A stretch of DNA of 64,000 bases from Porodaedalea pini (GCA_002794775.1 NBAY01000042.1:186001-250000), one strand, 5' to 3'. Counted from the stretch's first letter, positions 46,114 through 58,396 are shown. The notes: generated by a model not told the origin, from the letters alone. Made by a program: numbers and translations.

Positions 46114-47910
46114 ATGAGGCACTCGTTCGATTTCACTCCCACCCGCCGCGAGCTCATTTTACTCTCCACCCTGCTCTTCTCGCTGCTGTTTCTGATTCAT
46201 GGCAGGCAACTCTCTTATCCGGCCTCATTTGGTCGTCTTGACGTGGCAGCCAGCTCGCAGAAGGTCGAGTCGGAGCCTATTCCTGCCATCGATCCATATC
46301 CAGAAGCAAGACTCTCATGGGCGAGTTCTGTACCAGAGACGACGATCGTCGCACACGTTCCCGGTGAGTATGTGTTAATTTCGCTGGGCGGGGGATTAGC
46401 ATTTCAGGCGCTGCACTGTGACGGGGTGAAGACAGAAAGAGCCAAGTGGAATCTCATCGCGGCATGTCATGCCGTGTCGCTCGTGCCCCTGGCGAACTCT
46501 ACAACAATAAATCTGACAATCCTGATTCTAGGATGGACAATTTTCGACAATCTGTATGCGATGAATGGCACTTTGTTTGTCGTTACATCGTCGCCACAAG
46601 ATATTCCGGAGCGCAAGCTCTTGACGTCGTCAGGCTATGAGATCTTCAATGGCCCTGAAGAGAGGCGCAAGCGCTTACCCTCGGACAAGGATATTCGCAT
46701 TGTTACTCCGGAGGAAGCTCGACTATTATTCGGGACTCAAGCTGCGACGCGTTCAGATGGCGTTAGTTTCTTGGTGACCGATCCGAAGCAGTTCATTACT
46801 CATTACTAGTGAGTTCCTTTTCCAGGCCTTTCTGCTTACATCTCTAATCATACGCAGTCACTGGGTAGCAGAACTACTCTTCGGGATCTGGCGCACATAT
46901 TCCTCGCTTGATCCTTTCATCACTGCTGATGGTCAAACAACCCTTCCTCCTCCGAAGCGTATGCTCTTCACACATGTCAGTGCTACCAAATGGCGCGATT
47001 ACGCTGCCATGAACCAATGGGTGACGCGCGGTGCCTTCCCGTCCCTCGGGATGGAGTTCATGGAGGACTGGGCAGATCGTGCAAAAATGCAGACGCCTTT
47101 CGTGTTCGACCGTGTGGTGCTTGCAGACCGTGCGGCAGCGTGTGAGGGCGACCCGTTCAAGGTCACTTGGCGCACCGCGAGCAATGCGTTTGACCTTCGT
47201 GGCAGTTCGCACTGGTGGGCCCCGCTTCGACGAAGTGTCCTCGAGTTCAGCGGGCTCTCAGCGGAGTGGATCTATGGACCGGACCCCGGTGCGGCTGCGG
47301 TGAACGAGAAGCTTGTGATCACGTACGTCTCACGACAGAGCTGGGGACGGAGGATGCTGCGTCAGGCAGACCACGAGAAGCTTGTCGAGGAGCTAGATAA
47401 GCTCAGGGACAGATATGGCTACGAAGTGAATGTTGTGAGCATGGACAAGTTGACACGGGCGGAACAATTTCAGCTTGCGGGTCGGACGACTGTATGTACC
47501 TTCTTCATCAACAATTATGCCTTATCTTATTAAATTCATTTTACAGATCATGATGGGCGTGCACGGCAACGGACTGACGTCGCTCGTCTGGATGCGTCCC
47601 ACAGTGCGCTCGACCGTCATCGAGTTCTTCATCCCGGGAGGCGTTGCGTTCGATTACGAGTACACCACGCGTGCGCTGGGCATGGTGCATTATGGTGTTT
47701 GGGATAACGAGTAGGTTTCCGTTCCTTCGATTTGGCAGCCCGCCGCTCATCTCAGATACTCGGTTTAGAACTTTCACTCGTCCAAATATACCCGATCACC
47801 CTATTTACCCCGACGGATTCCAAGGAAATGACATCCCAGTCGACGGCGAAGTCGTTGCTCGCCTTATACACGACCGGCTGACGCTCAATGCTGATACTGA
47901 CACTGGCTGA
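46114..47910 (+). CDS. Glycosyltransferase family 61 protein (type II membrane)
   Basis: The start MRHSFDFTPTRRELILLSTL gives a short cytoplasmic tail and a signal anchor (about residues 14-32, LILLSTLLFSLLFLIHG), as expected for a Golgi type II glycosyltransferase. The catalytic part (DUF563/GT61 fold) includes GWTIFDNLYAMNGTLFVVT, a central LVITYVSRQSWGRRML block (nucleotide-sugar binding region of the family) and MMGVHGNGLTSLVWM, followed by VIEFFIPGG. The family transfers xylose, GlcNAc or related sugars to glycans or proteins; fungal members act on capsule or wall polysaccharide. Five exons are visible; joins after HVPG, THY, GRTT and DNE are GT-AG. About 500 residues, usual for the family. 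The acceptor is unknown. Confidence 0.8.
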
Positions 47911-48320
47911 TTGACTGTATACCACACACTTTAGACACTCCTTTTCTGCGAAACTCTTCATCATATCTATTACCCACAATCATCCTCTTAGGGACACTTA
48001 AAAGTTATCGAGACGTCGGACGACGTCCTTCTCTTATCTATCTATCCTCATCCCTTGAAAGATCTATCAATCTTTCAGTCATTTATTGCATAGACGATAC
48101 TCCTTTTCTTCATCCGCACTGTATTCATATCGTACTTGTAAATGTAAATGCGACAATTAAATGCTTCGTATCCGCTGTGATTCTTCCGCAGCCGAGAAAA
48201 TATAAAATACCTTTGAGGGCAATTACACAGCGACAGCCTTTACATAAGCTCCGTGACACTAACTGTTACTTCTTCTGACTCTGAGCTTTCGAAAGTCTGT
48301 GCGCGCTGTGCTCTCTGTTC
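47911..48320. other. Intergenic region between GT61 and PRP40
   Basis: It is pyrimidine-rich and holds the 3' flank of the GT61 gene and the PRP40 promoter. No other feature is seen. Confidence 0.5.
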
Positions 48321-51128
48321 ATGATGTCCGGAATCTGGGTAAGCCTTGCCTTTTCTTGAGTTTTTCATTCACTTATGCAGCTTAGACCGAGCACCGCAAT
48401 GCTGAAGGACGCACATATTGGTTCAACACAAGCAATAAAGAAAGCGTCTGGGAGAAGCCCGACGGTACGCAGCCTAAGGTACTTTACTAGATTCGGTGAA
48501 GCTCACAACTAATTCCTTGCAGCTTTGAAGTCGCCATTTGAAGTGAGACTGCTTGCCTAGTGGAACTTGTCTGCTGTAAACTGATAAATTCTGTAGAAAG
48601 CATTAGGTCAGACGCAATGGAAAGAGTACTTCTCGGGCGGGCGCAAGTACTACTACAACGTATGTCCCAGCCTTCATTCCCTTGCACTCTACTGACAAAT
48701 TCCACGAAGACTGAGACGAAGGAGTCAAAATGGGACATGCCGGACGAGCTCCTCCTGTTGCTCGAAAAGGTCGAGAAGGAAAATAAGACCGCTCAACAAG
48801 CGTAAGCGCTCCAGTTCCTCAGTTTTGCAACAAGCTTGTGTTAATCAGCGAATGTTTTAGTGCCAATCCACGGCTCGCCGCCCCTAACTTCACCCCGGGA
48901 ACACAAGGTGCTTTAGTCCCCTTGGGTGGTGCAGACCCTTCCTTACTCCAGAACCAGCAACCCCTCAACGGAGCTCCTAACGCACTCGCGGTCGGAGCGC
49001 ATACCGGCGCGCTTCCGTTCACATCTTCCGCGGGCGTGCTTCCTGGACGTCCGAGCCTCCCAGATGACCCAGTAATTCCGCACAACGGATTCGCGACTGT
49101 GGAAGAAGGCGAGAAGGCATTCACGCATTTACTGAGGAAGGCAGGTGTCAATGCTGAGTGGACATGGGATCAGACTATGCGTGCGACTATTACAGACCCG
49201 CTGTATAAGTCTCTTAACACGCTCGCGGAAAAGAAGGCCTGCTGGCAAAAGGTGCGATTCTGTCAAAGTAATGAGACTTGAAACTGACTTAGAAACTAAA
49301 CAGTACGTCGACGGCTTGCGGGAAAAAGAACGTGAAGAGCGAGAGGCTCGGCTTGCAAAGATTAGACCCGCCCTACGGAACATGTTGAAAGGAAATCCCA
49401 ACGTCTTCCATTATTCGACTTTCGCCAACGCAGACCGCCTGTTCGCACAGCACCCGATATGGCAGCAAGCAAAGATCGAATCGGAGCGCAAAATGATCTT
49501 CGAGGAGTACGTCGAAGAACTGAAGCAGCGCGAGATACAGGAAGCTCGGGCTGTGCGCACGCGCAATGTCGGCAAGGTCGTCGCTTTGTTCAAGGAGCTG
49601 CGCGTCGATGTGCTGACACGCTGGCGGACTGCGCACGGGGCGCTACTCGACTCGGAAGCTTGGGCAAATGACAGTGAGCTGCAGCGTCTCCCGTCGCTTG
49701 ATATATTGTTAGCGTTTGAGGACTACGCACGCGTACAAGAGCGTGAGTTCGAGGATCGATTGCGTCGTGAGGCGGTCGAGAAAACACGCCGGGAGCGCAA
49801 GGCGCGCGAGGCATTCAAGTCTCTTTTACGTGAGCTTGTTGATGCCGGACACATCAAGGCAAAGAGCAAGTGGAAGGACGTTTATCCCGTTTTTCAAGAA
49901 GACGAGCGGTACTTAAACTTGCTTGGCAAACCCGGATCGAATCCAATAGAATTGTTCTGGGATGTTGTGGATGGTTTGGACCAGAAGCTCGATGCGAAGG
50001 TCGCCGTTGTCGAGGATGCCATTCGGAAGGTGAAAGGAGAGGACGAAGAGACTTTCGAGATTAAACCAGAGACAACGGAGGACGAGTTCCGCTCTGTCAT
50101 GATCGCCGCCCGAAAAGACCACGAAAACCTTCAAGACATCAACGATGAAGATCTGAAGGAGATTTATGAATTCGTGGGCATTTCTGTCCCTCTGTTTCTC
50201 AGCGTGCAAACTGAACGAATGGTTGTAGCTTCACAGCGATGCTATTAAGCGTCAAGAGTCTGAGCGGCGTCGTGCGGAGCGCAAGCAGAGGCACATGCAG
50301 GACGACCTGCGCTACGCATTGAAAAAATTGCCGGAGGCGATCGACGTGAACATGAGCTTCGAAGATGCTGTCCCACTCATAGAAGAATTACCAGAATACA
50401 AGGTACTTGAGGAAGAGGGACGCCGCGCGGCGTTCAGCAAGTTTATCAAGCGGCAGAAGGTAGGGTTCTTTTCCGTGTGTGCCTCACCTGGTCTCATGTC
50501 TTACTTTAGGAGCGTCTGCGTGAGCGCGAGATGTCGGAAGACGGGGCTTCGACTACTAGTCGCAGGCGAAAGGAGCCATCCGGACGGGATGGTGTTAGAG
50601 AATCCGATCGCGACAGGGATAGGGACCGCGACTATCGCGAGCATGAACGAGACGATGGCAGAGGTTCAAAACACCACCGGCGCGGGCACGAGGCGGATCA
50701 CGACGGACGGCGGGACCGCGAATATCGGGACCGTGACCGTGATTACAGAGACCGTGACCGTGACAGAGACAGAGACAGAGAACGAGATCGCGATGCCTAC
50801 AGGTCGCGATATGACCGTGGGCGGGAGAGGTCCGAGCGCGACAGGGACCGGGACGACCGTGATCGGCGAAGACCATCCGTTCCGAGCGGAGTGCCAGAGG
50901 ATCCGCGATATGCTGTTGTACACGAGGGAGGTAACGAGAAGAGAGAGCGCGAGCGTAGTGTTTATTCGGATCGGTCAGAGAAGGTGTGTATTTTGCATGT
51001 ATTGATTGTTCAAGGATGACCCGGTGTTGACTTGAATGCAATCACAGCGGGCGAGGTATGATAGCCTGGAGCCGCCGCGTGGGGCCCCACCTCCACGCGA
51101 GGAGACGCCGGAAGAGGGGGAGATATAG
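48321..51128 (+). CDS. PRP40: Pre-mRNA-processing factor 40 (U1 snRNP)
   Basis: Two WW domains open the protein: [15 protein letters not shown] ending in SVWEKP, and [15 protein letters not shown] ending in SKWDMP; both keep their paired tryptophans and are split by introns. A proline-rich linker leads to a series of FF domains (for example [28 protein letters not shown]-type repeats at [26 protein letters not shown] and [16 protein letters not shown]). The C-terminus is an Arg-Asp/Arg-Glu dipeptide-rich tail ending [11 protein letters not shown]. Prp40 bridges the 5' and 3' splice sites through U1 snRNP, BBP and Prp8. About ten exons. Two adjacent ATGs (48321 and 48324) can serve as start. 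Confidence 0.9.
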
Positions 51129-52091
51129 GTCAAATATATGTTACTATTCTTCATATGTTGAAAGCCTTCTGTCATTCCACAGTTACGGCGACTCTTGCTC
51201 AGGGATTCCATGCATCGACTTTGATCTTTTTCGAACCTGCGACAATGAAGTTTTGAATAGAGAGCTCTGCCTGAGGGAAGAAAGGTAGGTTTACGTTCTT
51301 GCTTTGCCGGGTCAAGTGCTATCAGACAAGTATATCCGTTCGTCAACCATTCGTCGATATCTGCTCCAGCATTCAAGTGATTCAATGGCTCATAGTTCCG
51401 ATATCGCACACCGCAGTCGTGATATGAGGCATGAGCTGGCGACACAAGATAACGAGAAGTTCATTGACAAATTCACAGCGTTCTTCCATAGCTGCTTTGC
51501 CCGAGTCCTGCGCATTCAGGGAGATCGGCAGATTGGCACATAGCGGACCTTACTGTATGTGCAAGCGAATGGTACGGATGCCAGGATTTTTTCCCGGTCA
51601 ATTGTGCTTGCTGTCCTAAAGAAAAAGACGGCCGATGAGGTCCAATAAATCAGTCCGCTTTATATGTTAGTCGGAAAGTATCATATGGTATCACCACGCG
51701 CCTTCATTTGAATTCCTCAAGTGACTTCGGGGTCGTTCAATTCTCTACTCTTTCCTTCAGGACGCGATAGGGAGTCTTAGTTGTAAGATTGTTGGTTTTT
51801 GTCGAGTACGTTGAAATAGCCATTGAGATTCAGCACTTTGCTTAATGTACGCCTGAAATGAAGACAGGCACACAGAAGCGACTCGCAAACCGGTGAAATA
51901 AGAGTATATCATTAATATTGAGCATAGCAGAACTCGACAAAACAACGCATTGAGACATCAATGAAGATGGACTACAAAAAGACGACAAAAAAAGAGACTG
52001 GTTAAAGGAGAATTCATAGATTCGTTCTGCGAGATCCAGGATAGAATTTTGCACATACGAAAAAAGGGTCACGCCAGCTTGCACAAGCGTA
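51129..52091. other. Convergent intergenic region between PRP40 and the bL21m gene
   Basis: It contains the 3' ends of both neighbours. No gene is supported; short frames here lack family features. Confidence 0.5.
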
Positions 52092-52693
52092 CTATGACTT
52101 TTCTACTGCTTTCACCTCTCCCTCTCCGTTCGGGCTCCCAAATTGGATAGGACCTATGCGCAGACGCGTATACGGCTGCTTGTGCGTGACGGTCTTCTGA
52201 TAATGTTTCCTGCGCTTGAACTTGACAATTCGCTCCATCGCGCCTTTCGTGTGTTCCACGACGGTAGCCTCGACGTGCACAACTCCTTGCGGGAGCGTTC
52301 CAGAGCCATTTTCCTCGCCGCGCAGCGTGTAGTCGCGCGAACCGACCTCATGAATGTGCGACAGGGAGAGGCGGTCGCCGACGCGTGCAGACTTGAGTCT
52401 TGGGATGGTAAGAAGGTCACGCGGTGCAAGTAGGTAACGTTGGCCCATAAGGGAGGCAATCACGTAGTGCGAGGGCTGAGCGCGGAGATGGGAGAGGGCG
52501 TCATGCGTAGTCGAAGGTGGTCGTATACTTGCGGAGGACGATGCAATCGGAGCTGCCGAAGTCGATACTGAAGCGGTGCCAAGGCTCCGCCATGCCGCCT
52601 GACGGACGCCGCTTGCTATTCATCGTCGTCGTTAGATACAGCAATAAAGTGCGAATGCAATGGTAATAAATACGCACTCCGTAAGACGTTCAT
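52092..52693 (-). CDS. Mitochondrial ribosomal protein bL21m
   Basis: Two exons encode a protein of about 180 residues. The first gives MNVLR, and the second starts SGVRQAAWRSLGTASVSTSA, an Arg/Ser/Ala-rich presequence. The mature part has HYVIASLMGQRYLLAPRDLL, GDRLSLSHIHEVGSRDYTL, VHVEATVVEHTKGAMERIVK and FKRRKHYQKTVTHKQPYTRL, the last being the ribosomal L21 signature with its basic rRNA-binding stretch. It belongs to the large mitoribosomal subunit (yeast MRPL49 equivalent). It starts 196 bp from ATP1 in the opposite direction. Confidence 0.88.
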
Positions 52694-52889
52694 GGTGTTC
52701 GGCGAAAAGTCAAGAGTAGCTTTCACTTAGAATGTTTCGTAATTGGGATGATTTGTCATCCGGTTTTAACCGACGTCTTTTTCTCACTGCAAGCGACGAG
52801 AGTTTGCGCTTTCTCTTAACTCCCTTCATCCTCTTCGCGTCATTGCCGTCGCCGCCGCCGTTGCGCTTCCCACTAGTTAACGGCCAACG
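52694..52889. promoter_or_regulatory. Bidirectional promoter of bL21m and ATP1
   Basis: 196 bp separate the two start codons, so one short region must serve both nuclear genes for mitochondrial proteins. It has pyrimidine tracts and a GCCGCCGCCG stretch but no obvious TATA box. Confidence 0.6.
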
Positions 52890-55048
52890 ATGCATAGAAT
52901 TGCGCTCAGGAACGTCTCTGCACTGGCCGCCAGGTCTGCGGTACCAAGGGTTCGTCGCGCTGTTCTGAGCTGGCGTACCCAATCCATTCCCGACTGACGT
53001 GCATTCGGTATAGAGTGCTGCTTCCTTCGCTGTCGCTCGCTCATATGCAACTGCTAAGCCTGGTGCGTGTATTTATCTACATTCCAGATTTTCGCTGATG
53101 TTTTGACGCGCGTTTTTGTTCTATGCGTACGTTGTTTGATTGGGGCACATCTAACTTGCTGTTGCAGCTGCATCCGAGGTCTCGTCCATCCTCGAGTCGC
53201 GGATAGCTGGTTCTTCCCTCGGTGGTGATGTACAGGAGACCGGTCGCGTCCTTACCATCGGTGATGGTGCGCATTTCCGTTTCGCTTCAACTTTTCGTAC
53301 AGCCAGTGACGCTGCGAACGAAATGTCTATTACGTACAACAGGTATCGCGCGTGTCTATGGTCTCAAGAATGTCCAAGGTCTGTAATTTCAATTTACTCT
53401 TTACAACATGTCTGATAATTGTTGGCGTCACCAGCCGAGGAAATGGTGGAGTTCTCCTCCGGCGTTCGTGGCATGTGCTTGAACTTGGAGGCCGACAATG
53501 TCGGTGTCTCCATCTTCGGTAGCGATCGTCTCATCAAGGAAGGCGACACCGTCAAGCGTACTGGCCAGATCGTCGATGTTCCGGTCGGCCCCAACCTCCT
53601 CGGTCGTGTCGTCGATGCTCTCGGTAACCCTATTGACGGCAAGGGCCCTATTGAAGCTGCTGAGCGTCGTCGTGCGTCCGTCAAGGCCCCGGGCATCCTG
53701 CCCCGTCGTTCCGTCAACCAGCCAATGATGACCGGTCTTAAACCCATCGATGCCATGGTGCCCATTGGCCGTGGTCAGCGTGAACTTATTATCGGTGACC
53801 GTCAGACAGGAAAGACCGCCGTCGCCATCGACACTATTCTCAACCAGAAGCGTTGGAACGATGGGAAGGACGAGACGGCGAAGCTCTACTGTGTCTACGT
53901 CGCTGTTGGCCAGAAGCGTTCGACTGTCGCACAGCTCGTCAAGACCCTTGAGGAGAACGACGCGATGAAATACACCATTATCGTTGCTGCTACCGCATCT
54001 GAAGCTGCCCCGCTCCAGTACCTCGCCCCCTTCTCTGGCTGCGCCATGGGCGAGTGGTTCCGTGACAACGGCAAGCACGGTGCGTGTCTTTGCTCTTGTT
54101 GAATTCTGTAATATTTTACTTATCGACGCGCTGTAGCTCTGATTATCTATGATGATTTGTCTAAGCAGGCCGTCGCTTACCGTCAGATGTCGCTGCTCCT
54201 CCGTCGTCCCCCCGGTCGTGAGGCCTACCCCGGTGACGTCTTCTATCTTCACTCGCGTCTCCTTGAGCGTGCAGCGAAGATGAACGATAAGTTTGGTGGT
54301 GGATCGCTGACTGCGCTGCCCATCATTGAGACTCAGGGTGGTGATGTGTCGGCGTACATTCCGACCAATGTCATTTCCATCACTGACGGTCAGATCTTCT
54401 TGGAGGCTGAACTCTTCTTCCGTGGTGTCCGCCCAGCCATCAACGTCGGTCTTTCTGTCTCCCGTGTCGGTTCCGCTGCACAGACGTAAGTCTTTGACCT
54501 CGGTATCTTGTTTTCCGGTTGCTAATGACAATATTTCGGAAACTATAGCAAGATTATGAAAAAGTTCGCTGGTTCGCTCAAGCTGTACCTTGCGCAGTAC
54601 CGTGAGGTTGCGGCCTTTGCGCAGTTCGGTTCTGATCTTGATGCCTCGACTCGCTACCTGCTCAACCGTGGTGCCCGTCTTACTGAGCTACTCAGTGCGT
54701 TTTCCACTTTACTTTGCCTTCGCTAATTTACTGACGTCTGTTTAGAGCAGGGCCAGTATCAGCCGTTACCGACTGAGGTTCAAGTCCCCATCATCTATGC
54801 TGGTGTCAACGGTCTCGTACGTGTTGCCTTGTTTCTTTTTGCGATTGATAAGACCGCTGACTCCGTTCCTGCAGCTTGACCCCGTCCCTGTCGACCAGAT
54901 CACGCGCTGGGAAAGCGAGTTCCGCTCACACTTGACGAGCAGTCAGACTGCTCTATTGGAGGAAATCGCGAAGGGAGTTGTCACTCCGGACATTGAGGGC
55001 AAGATCAAGAAGGTCGTCGAGGACCATGTTGCATCGTTCACTTCCTAA
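52890..55048 (+). CDS. ATP1: Mitochondrial ATP synthase subunit alpha
   Basis: This is the F1 alpha subunit of the mitochondrial ATP synthase. The first exon encodes [17 protein letters not shown], a presequence. The next, after an intron ending GTATAG, gives [13 protein letters not shown]. The mature protein has [14 protein letters not shown], the Walker A loop GDRQTGKT, the [18 protein letters not shown] block and the alpha/beta signature [14 protein letters not shown]. It ends [13 protein letters not shown] and TAA at 55046-55048. Nine or so exons; codon use is strongly biased to C/T-ending codons, as expected for a highly expressed gene, which also creates a spurious 367-codon antisense frame. 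About 540 residues, as in the family. The first intron donor (GCG/GTACCA) is the least certain junction. Confidence 0.92.
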
Positions 55049-55303
55049 GTCGTGCTCTTAACCCTTGAGACGCACCTGGGGGAGCGGTGTTTTCTCGGAA
55101 AGCGTTTATCGCTAATTTACGTGGCGTAAATACCTGTTCCTTCTGTCTGCATACTATAGGAACAAGCAAAATAGAAGAGGACGGCTTTTTATTGCATTCT
55201 TTGTGTTTTAACATTTTTGAGTCGATATGATATCGTGGCGCGAAGATTTCCAAAGCACATTTCCGACTGCTCCGGTTTAATTCTGGTGAGTTTCCAACAT
55301 TTA
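55049..55303. other. 3' flank of ATP1 up to the transposon
   Basis: It contains the ATP1 3' untranslated region. TA at 55302-55303 is the left copy of the transposon target site. Confidence 0.6.
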
Positions 55304-55321
55304 CTGCCCTTTTCAGAAGTA
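55304..55321 (+). repeat. Left terminal inverted repeat, outer piece
   Basis: CTGCCCTTTTCAGAAGTA, an exact match to the outer end of the right repeat. It is interrupted after the TA at 55320-55321 by the nested palindromic element. Confidence 0.9.
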
Positions 55322-56178
55322 TTACAGCCTTTTTCATAAGTCCTGCGACACGTGCATGTCACGTGAAATGAGCCGCGTCAGAGCCAAAGTGTCGAAAAAT
55401 TAGAATGAATGCCTATTTTCTCTGTAGATTCTGCACAGAACCTGCTCATTAAGTACTCAAAAAAAAGGCACGGCTCTCAGGAGAAGAAATATGTAAAATA
55501 GGGAGCAATAAATTGACTGTATAGGTGGGTGGAGATCAAACAAGTGCAGCTGGTCTGTTCTCTCACCCATTTCCACTGAGATTCAAAAATTATGGCTCCC
55601 CTACATCTACCTATAAAATTCTTTCCTGTGTCTGTAAATTAAGTATATGACTATACCAACAGCTCCTGAAAGTTTGAAGCCAATCCATTCAGTATTCATG
55701 GTCCAGCAGCAAGATTTGTGTTCCACTTCAAGCTCTTTCCACCCTCCTTTTCTCACAACAGGTCTTGCAGAGTAGAACACAAATCTTGCTGCTGGACCAT
55801 GAATACTGAATGGATTGGCTTCAAACTTTCAGGAGCTGTTGGTATAGTCATATACTTAAGTTACAGACACAGGAAAGAATTTTATAGGTAGATGTAGGGG
55901 AGCCATAATTTTTGAATCTCAGTGGAAATGGGTGAGAGAACAGACCAGCTGCACTTGTTTGATCTCCACCTGCCTACACAGTCAATTTATTGCTCCCTAT
56001 TTTACATATTTCTTCTCCTGAGAACCATGCCTTTTTTTTTTGAGTACTTAATGAGCAGGTACTGTGCAGAATCTACAGAGAAAATAGGCATTCATTCTAA
56101 TTTTTCGACACTTTGGCTCTGACGCAGCTCATTTCACGTGACATGCACGTGTCGCAGGACTTATGAAAAAGGCTGTAA
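55322..56178. mobile_element. Nested 857 bp palindromic MITE inside the left terminal repeat
   Basis: It starts TTACAGCCTTTTTCATAAG and ends with the reverse complement. The two arms (about 400 bp each) are nearly perfect inverted copies around a loop of about 55 bp (near 55735-55790). TA flanks both sides (55320-55321 and 56179-56180). Removing it restores a continuous left repeat that matches the right one, so the insertion came after the large transposon was in place. It encodes nothing. Confidence 0.9.
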
Positions 56179-56180
56179 TA

Positions 56181-56228
56181 TTGCCACACATCAAATTCAT
56201 GTGGTTTTGACGCGTCTTGCGGCATAAC
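56181..56228 (+). repeat. Left terminal inverted repeat, inner piece
   Basis: It begins TTGCCACACATCAAATTCAT and ends GCGGCATAAC, matching the inner part of the right repeat with one difference (TTGCC against TTGTC). Confidence 0.88.
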
Positions 56229-57140
56229 TGCCGAAATTCGAGTAAATGACGATTTACTGTGTCAATTCCTCACGATACATGTTCATTAAGCACTCAAAAA
56301 AAATGTACTTGCTCATCCAAATCCGAATCTGTAAAAATATCCGAGGTTAGATGAATATTTTTGTCAAAATAAGTCAAACAATGTTGACCAGCCCTGTTTC
56401 AACACCTCACCCTCACTATATGCAAAAATCATATCCCTTTCCTCTCATCCCGTAATTTTTTTTTCTCCACCTGTAAATTAGGTTCACATGTATGGCAATC
56501 CCGTGCATAAGTTTGGTGTCATTCTGTGCACTATTCATGGTGTAATGGGGATGTTTCTGTTCTTTGGACACCTGCTCTCACCCGGGTTTGGACAGTCCAT
56601 TTCATACAGCTCTGCCAATTTGGCAGGTAAAAATACAAAACTTCTTGCACTACATAGACAATCCTATCTACTACAGCCTGGGTTATTTGGGGGCCCCTCC
56701 GCCTTGATTTGACACTGTAGTGGTAATTTATTTTCGACCTGCGCACCGTAGCACCATGTGCCGCCTGCACATCTGAAGTATAGAAGTTGGGAACAACGTG
56801 TTGCTTCATAAGTATTACTCCATCTCAAGAAGAGATGGCCACAGATATCTCACCGGCATACCAGGTGAGCGTATCTGCCATGCAGGACCACTAGTAGATA
56901 CACAAGTGTATGTTCATGCAAACAGACTCGAAGACGTCCTTTCAGATCCAGAACAGCAACAGCTGGCAGCCTCTTCTTGGTCAAGAGCAAGGCATAACCA
57001 TTGTTGCCCACAGTCTAGACAGAAGAGCAGATGGCTTCGCTGAAGAGAGGTTGGCATGCTACAATGGTCAGCGGTATATGCGGATTAGGGGTTGGCACGT
57101 GAACACATTCACCACGAAAACACCCTTCTCTCCCACCACG
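56229..57140. other. Transposon subterminal region upstream of the transposase
   Basis: This 0.9 kb holds short open frames only. An exon encoding a leader for the transposase cannot be excluded. No known motif is seen. Confidence 0.4.
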
Positions 57141-58396
57141 ATGACGCATGGCAAGGCCCTCTCGAACGATGTGCAATCCATTCTCTTCAAGCTGCACCGA
57201 TCCGATGAGTTCACCATGGACCATCTTTCTGCGTTGACGGATGTCAATCGTCGAACAATTTATCGGATCATAAAAGACTGGGAGGCTACTGGGGGCGTCG
57301 AGAGAGATGGAAAGAGGACTGGCCAGCCAAGGCTGTTGGACTATCCAGATGTACAGGTGAGGTGTAGTGTGCCAGCGCTGACAGACGTTGCTCATCAGGA
57401 TTCCATTTGCCACCAGTATCTCCTCAGTTCAGTCAATCAATGCAGGGACCTATTCCTTGACGAGCTGAGGCAGAAGCTCGGCGTGTCTTCTGGTAAATAC
57501 GTTTTGGACTCTACGATATGGAGGACATTGGAATGGGCTGGATTCACTATGAAAAGGGTATGGTCTTTTGTTTTCAACTGGTCGAGCCCAAATCCAACCT
57601 GGTTGAAGATTTCAAAGAAGGCACGCGAACACAGCGAGACTGCGTGAATACAATATCGTCTCAAAATCGGCGAGAAATATGAAGCTGAACAGCTCGTGTT
57701 TGTTGACAAAAGTGCTTGCGACCGTTGCACTTTCTTGAGAAAAAAGGCATGGGCTTTACGTGGGCATCAAGCCAGCCGCAAACAGTTTTTCGCCAGGGGA
57801 AAGAGGTACACGTAGTCCCGTCATACCTCAGGGTGTCATATGTCAAACCTCCTCCAGGTATTCAATCCTTCCAGCAATCTCTCTTGACGGAATGCTCGAC
57901 TGCGTCATCTTGGAAGGCTTATTCAATACAGAATCCTTTACCGCTTTCATTGCACGTCTCCTCAATCATATGGAACCTTTTCCAGGACCGAACTCAGTCA
58001 TTGTCATGGACAACTGTGCTATCCACAAGTCAAATGAAATTCGCGAGTTGATCGAATCCAGGTGCAGTGCTTTTTCCTCCTGTGCATCGCTCCAGCACTG
58101 ATGCATTCTGTAATCGCGTGTCTAGCGGCATGAAGCTTGAATTCCTTCCTGCATACTCTCCAGATTTCAATCCAATCGAATTGGCCTTCTCGCTACTCAA
58201 AACTCGACTTCGACAACTTGCCCTGCTGGAAGAAGGAGGAGATGTTGTGGTGTATGCACGGCTTTACGGAGAGATTATGTCAATTAGCGCAAATGACTGT
58301 CGAGCCTTCTACCAACACTGCAGGTATGTCCGCTGGCCCTGGTGTGTAGCTACCCTCAATTCTCAAGTGAAATCCTCTGACGACGTGCTCAGGTGA
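57141..58396 (+). pseudogene. Tc1/IS630-type DD34E transposase, interrupted by a nonsense codon
   Basis: The N-terminus is a paired helix-turn-helix DNA-binding region (LSALTDVNRRTIYRIIKDWE, then GQPRLLDYPDVQ). The second half shows LDELRQKLGV and STIWRTLEWAGFTMKRV. The catalytic core keeps LVFVDKSACDR (first Asp), VIVMDNCAIH (second Asp) and AYSPDFNPIELAF (Glu), with 34 residues between second Asp and Glu: DD34E. About four introns split it. TGA at 57645-57647 interrupts the frame between the DNA-binding half and the catalytic core; the frame continues unshifted on the other side, so a single change such as CGA to TGA is the simplest cause. No other stop or frameshift was found. The product would therefore be truncated before catalysis. 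Confidence 0.85.

Noticed and set aside
50595..51041. 148-codon minus-strand frame over the PRP40 tail
   Set aside because: It is the antisense of the Arg-Asp/Arg-Glu dipeptide repeat in the last PRP40 exons.
53428..54531. 367-codon open frame antisense to ATP1
   Set aside because: It mirrors the strongly biased codons of ATP1 on the opposite strand; the sense frame is an unmistakable ATP synthase alpha subunit.
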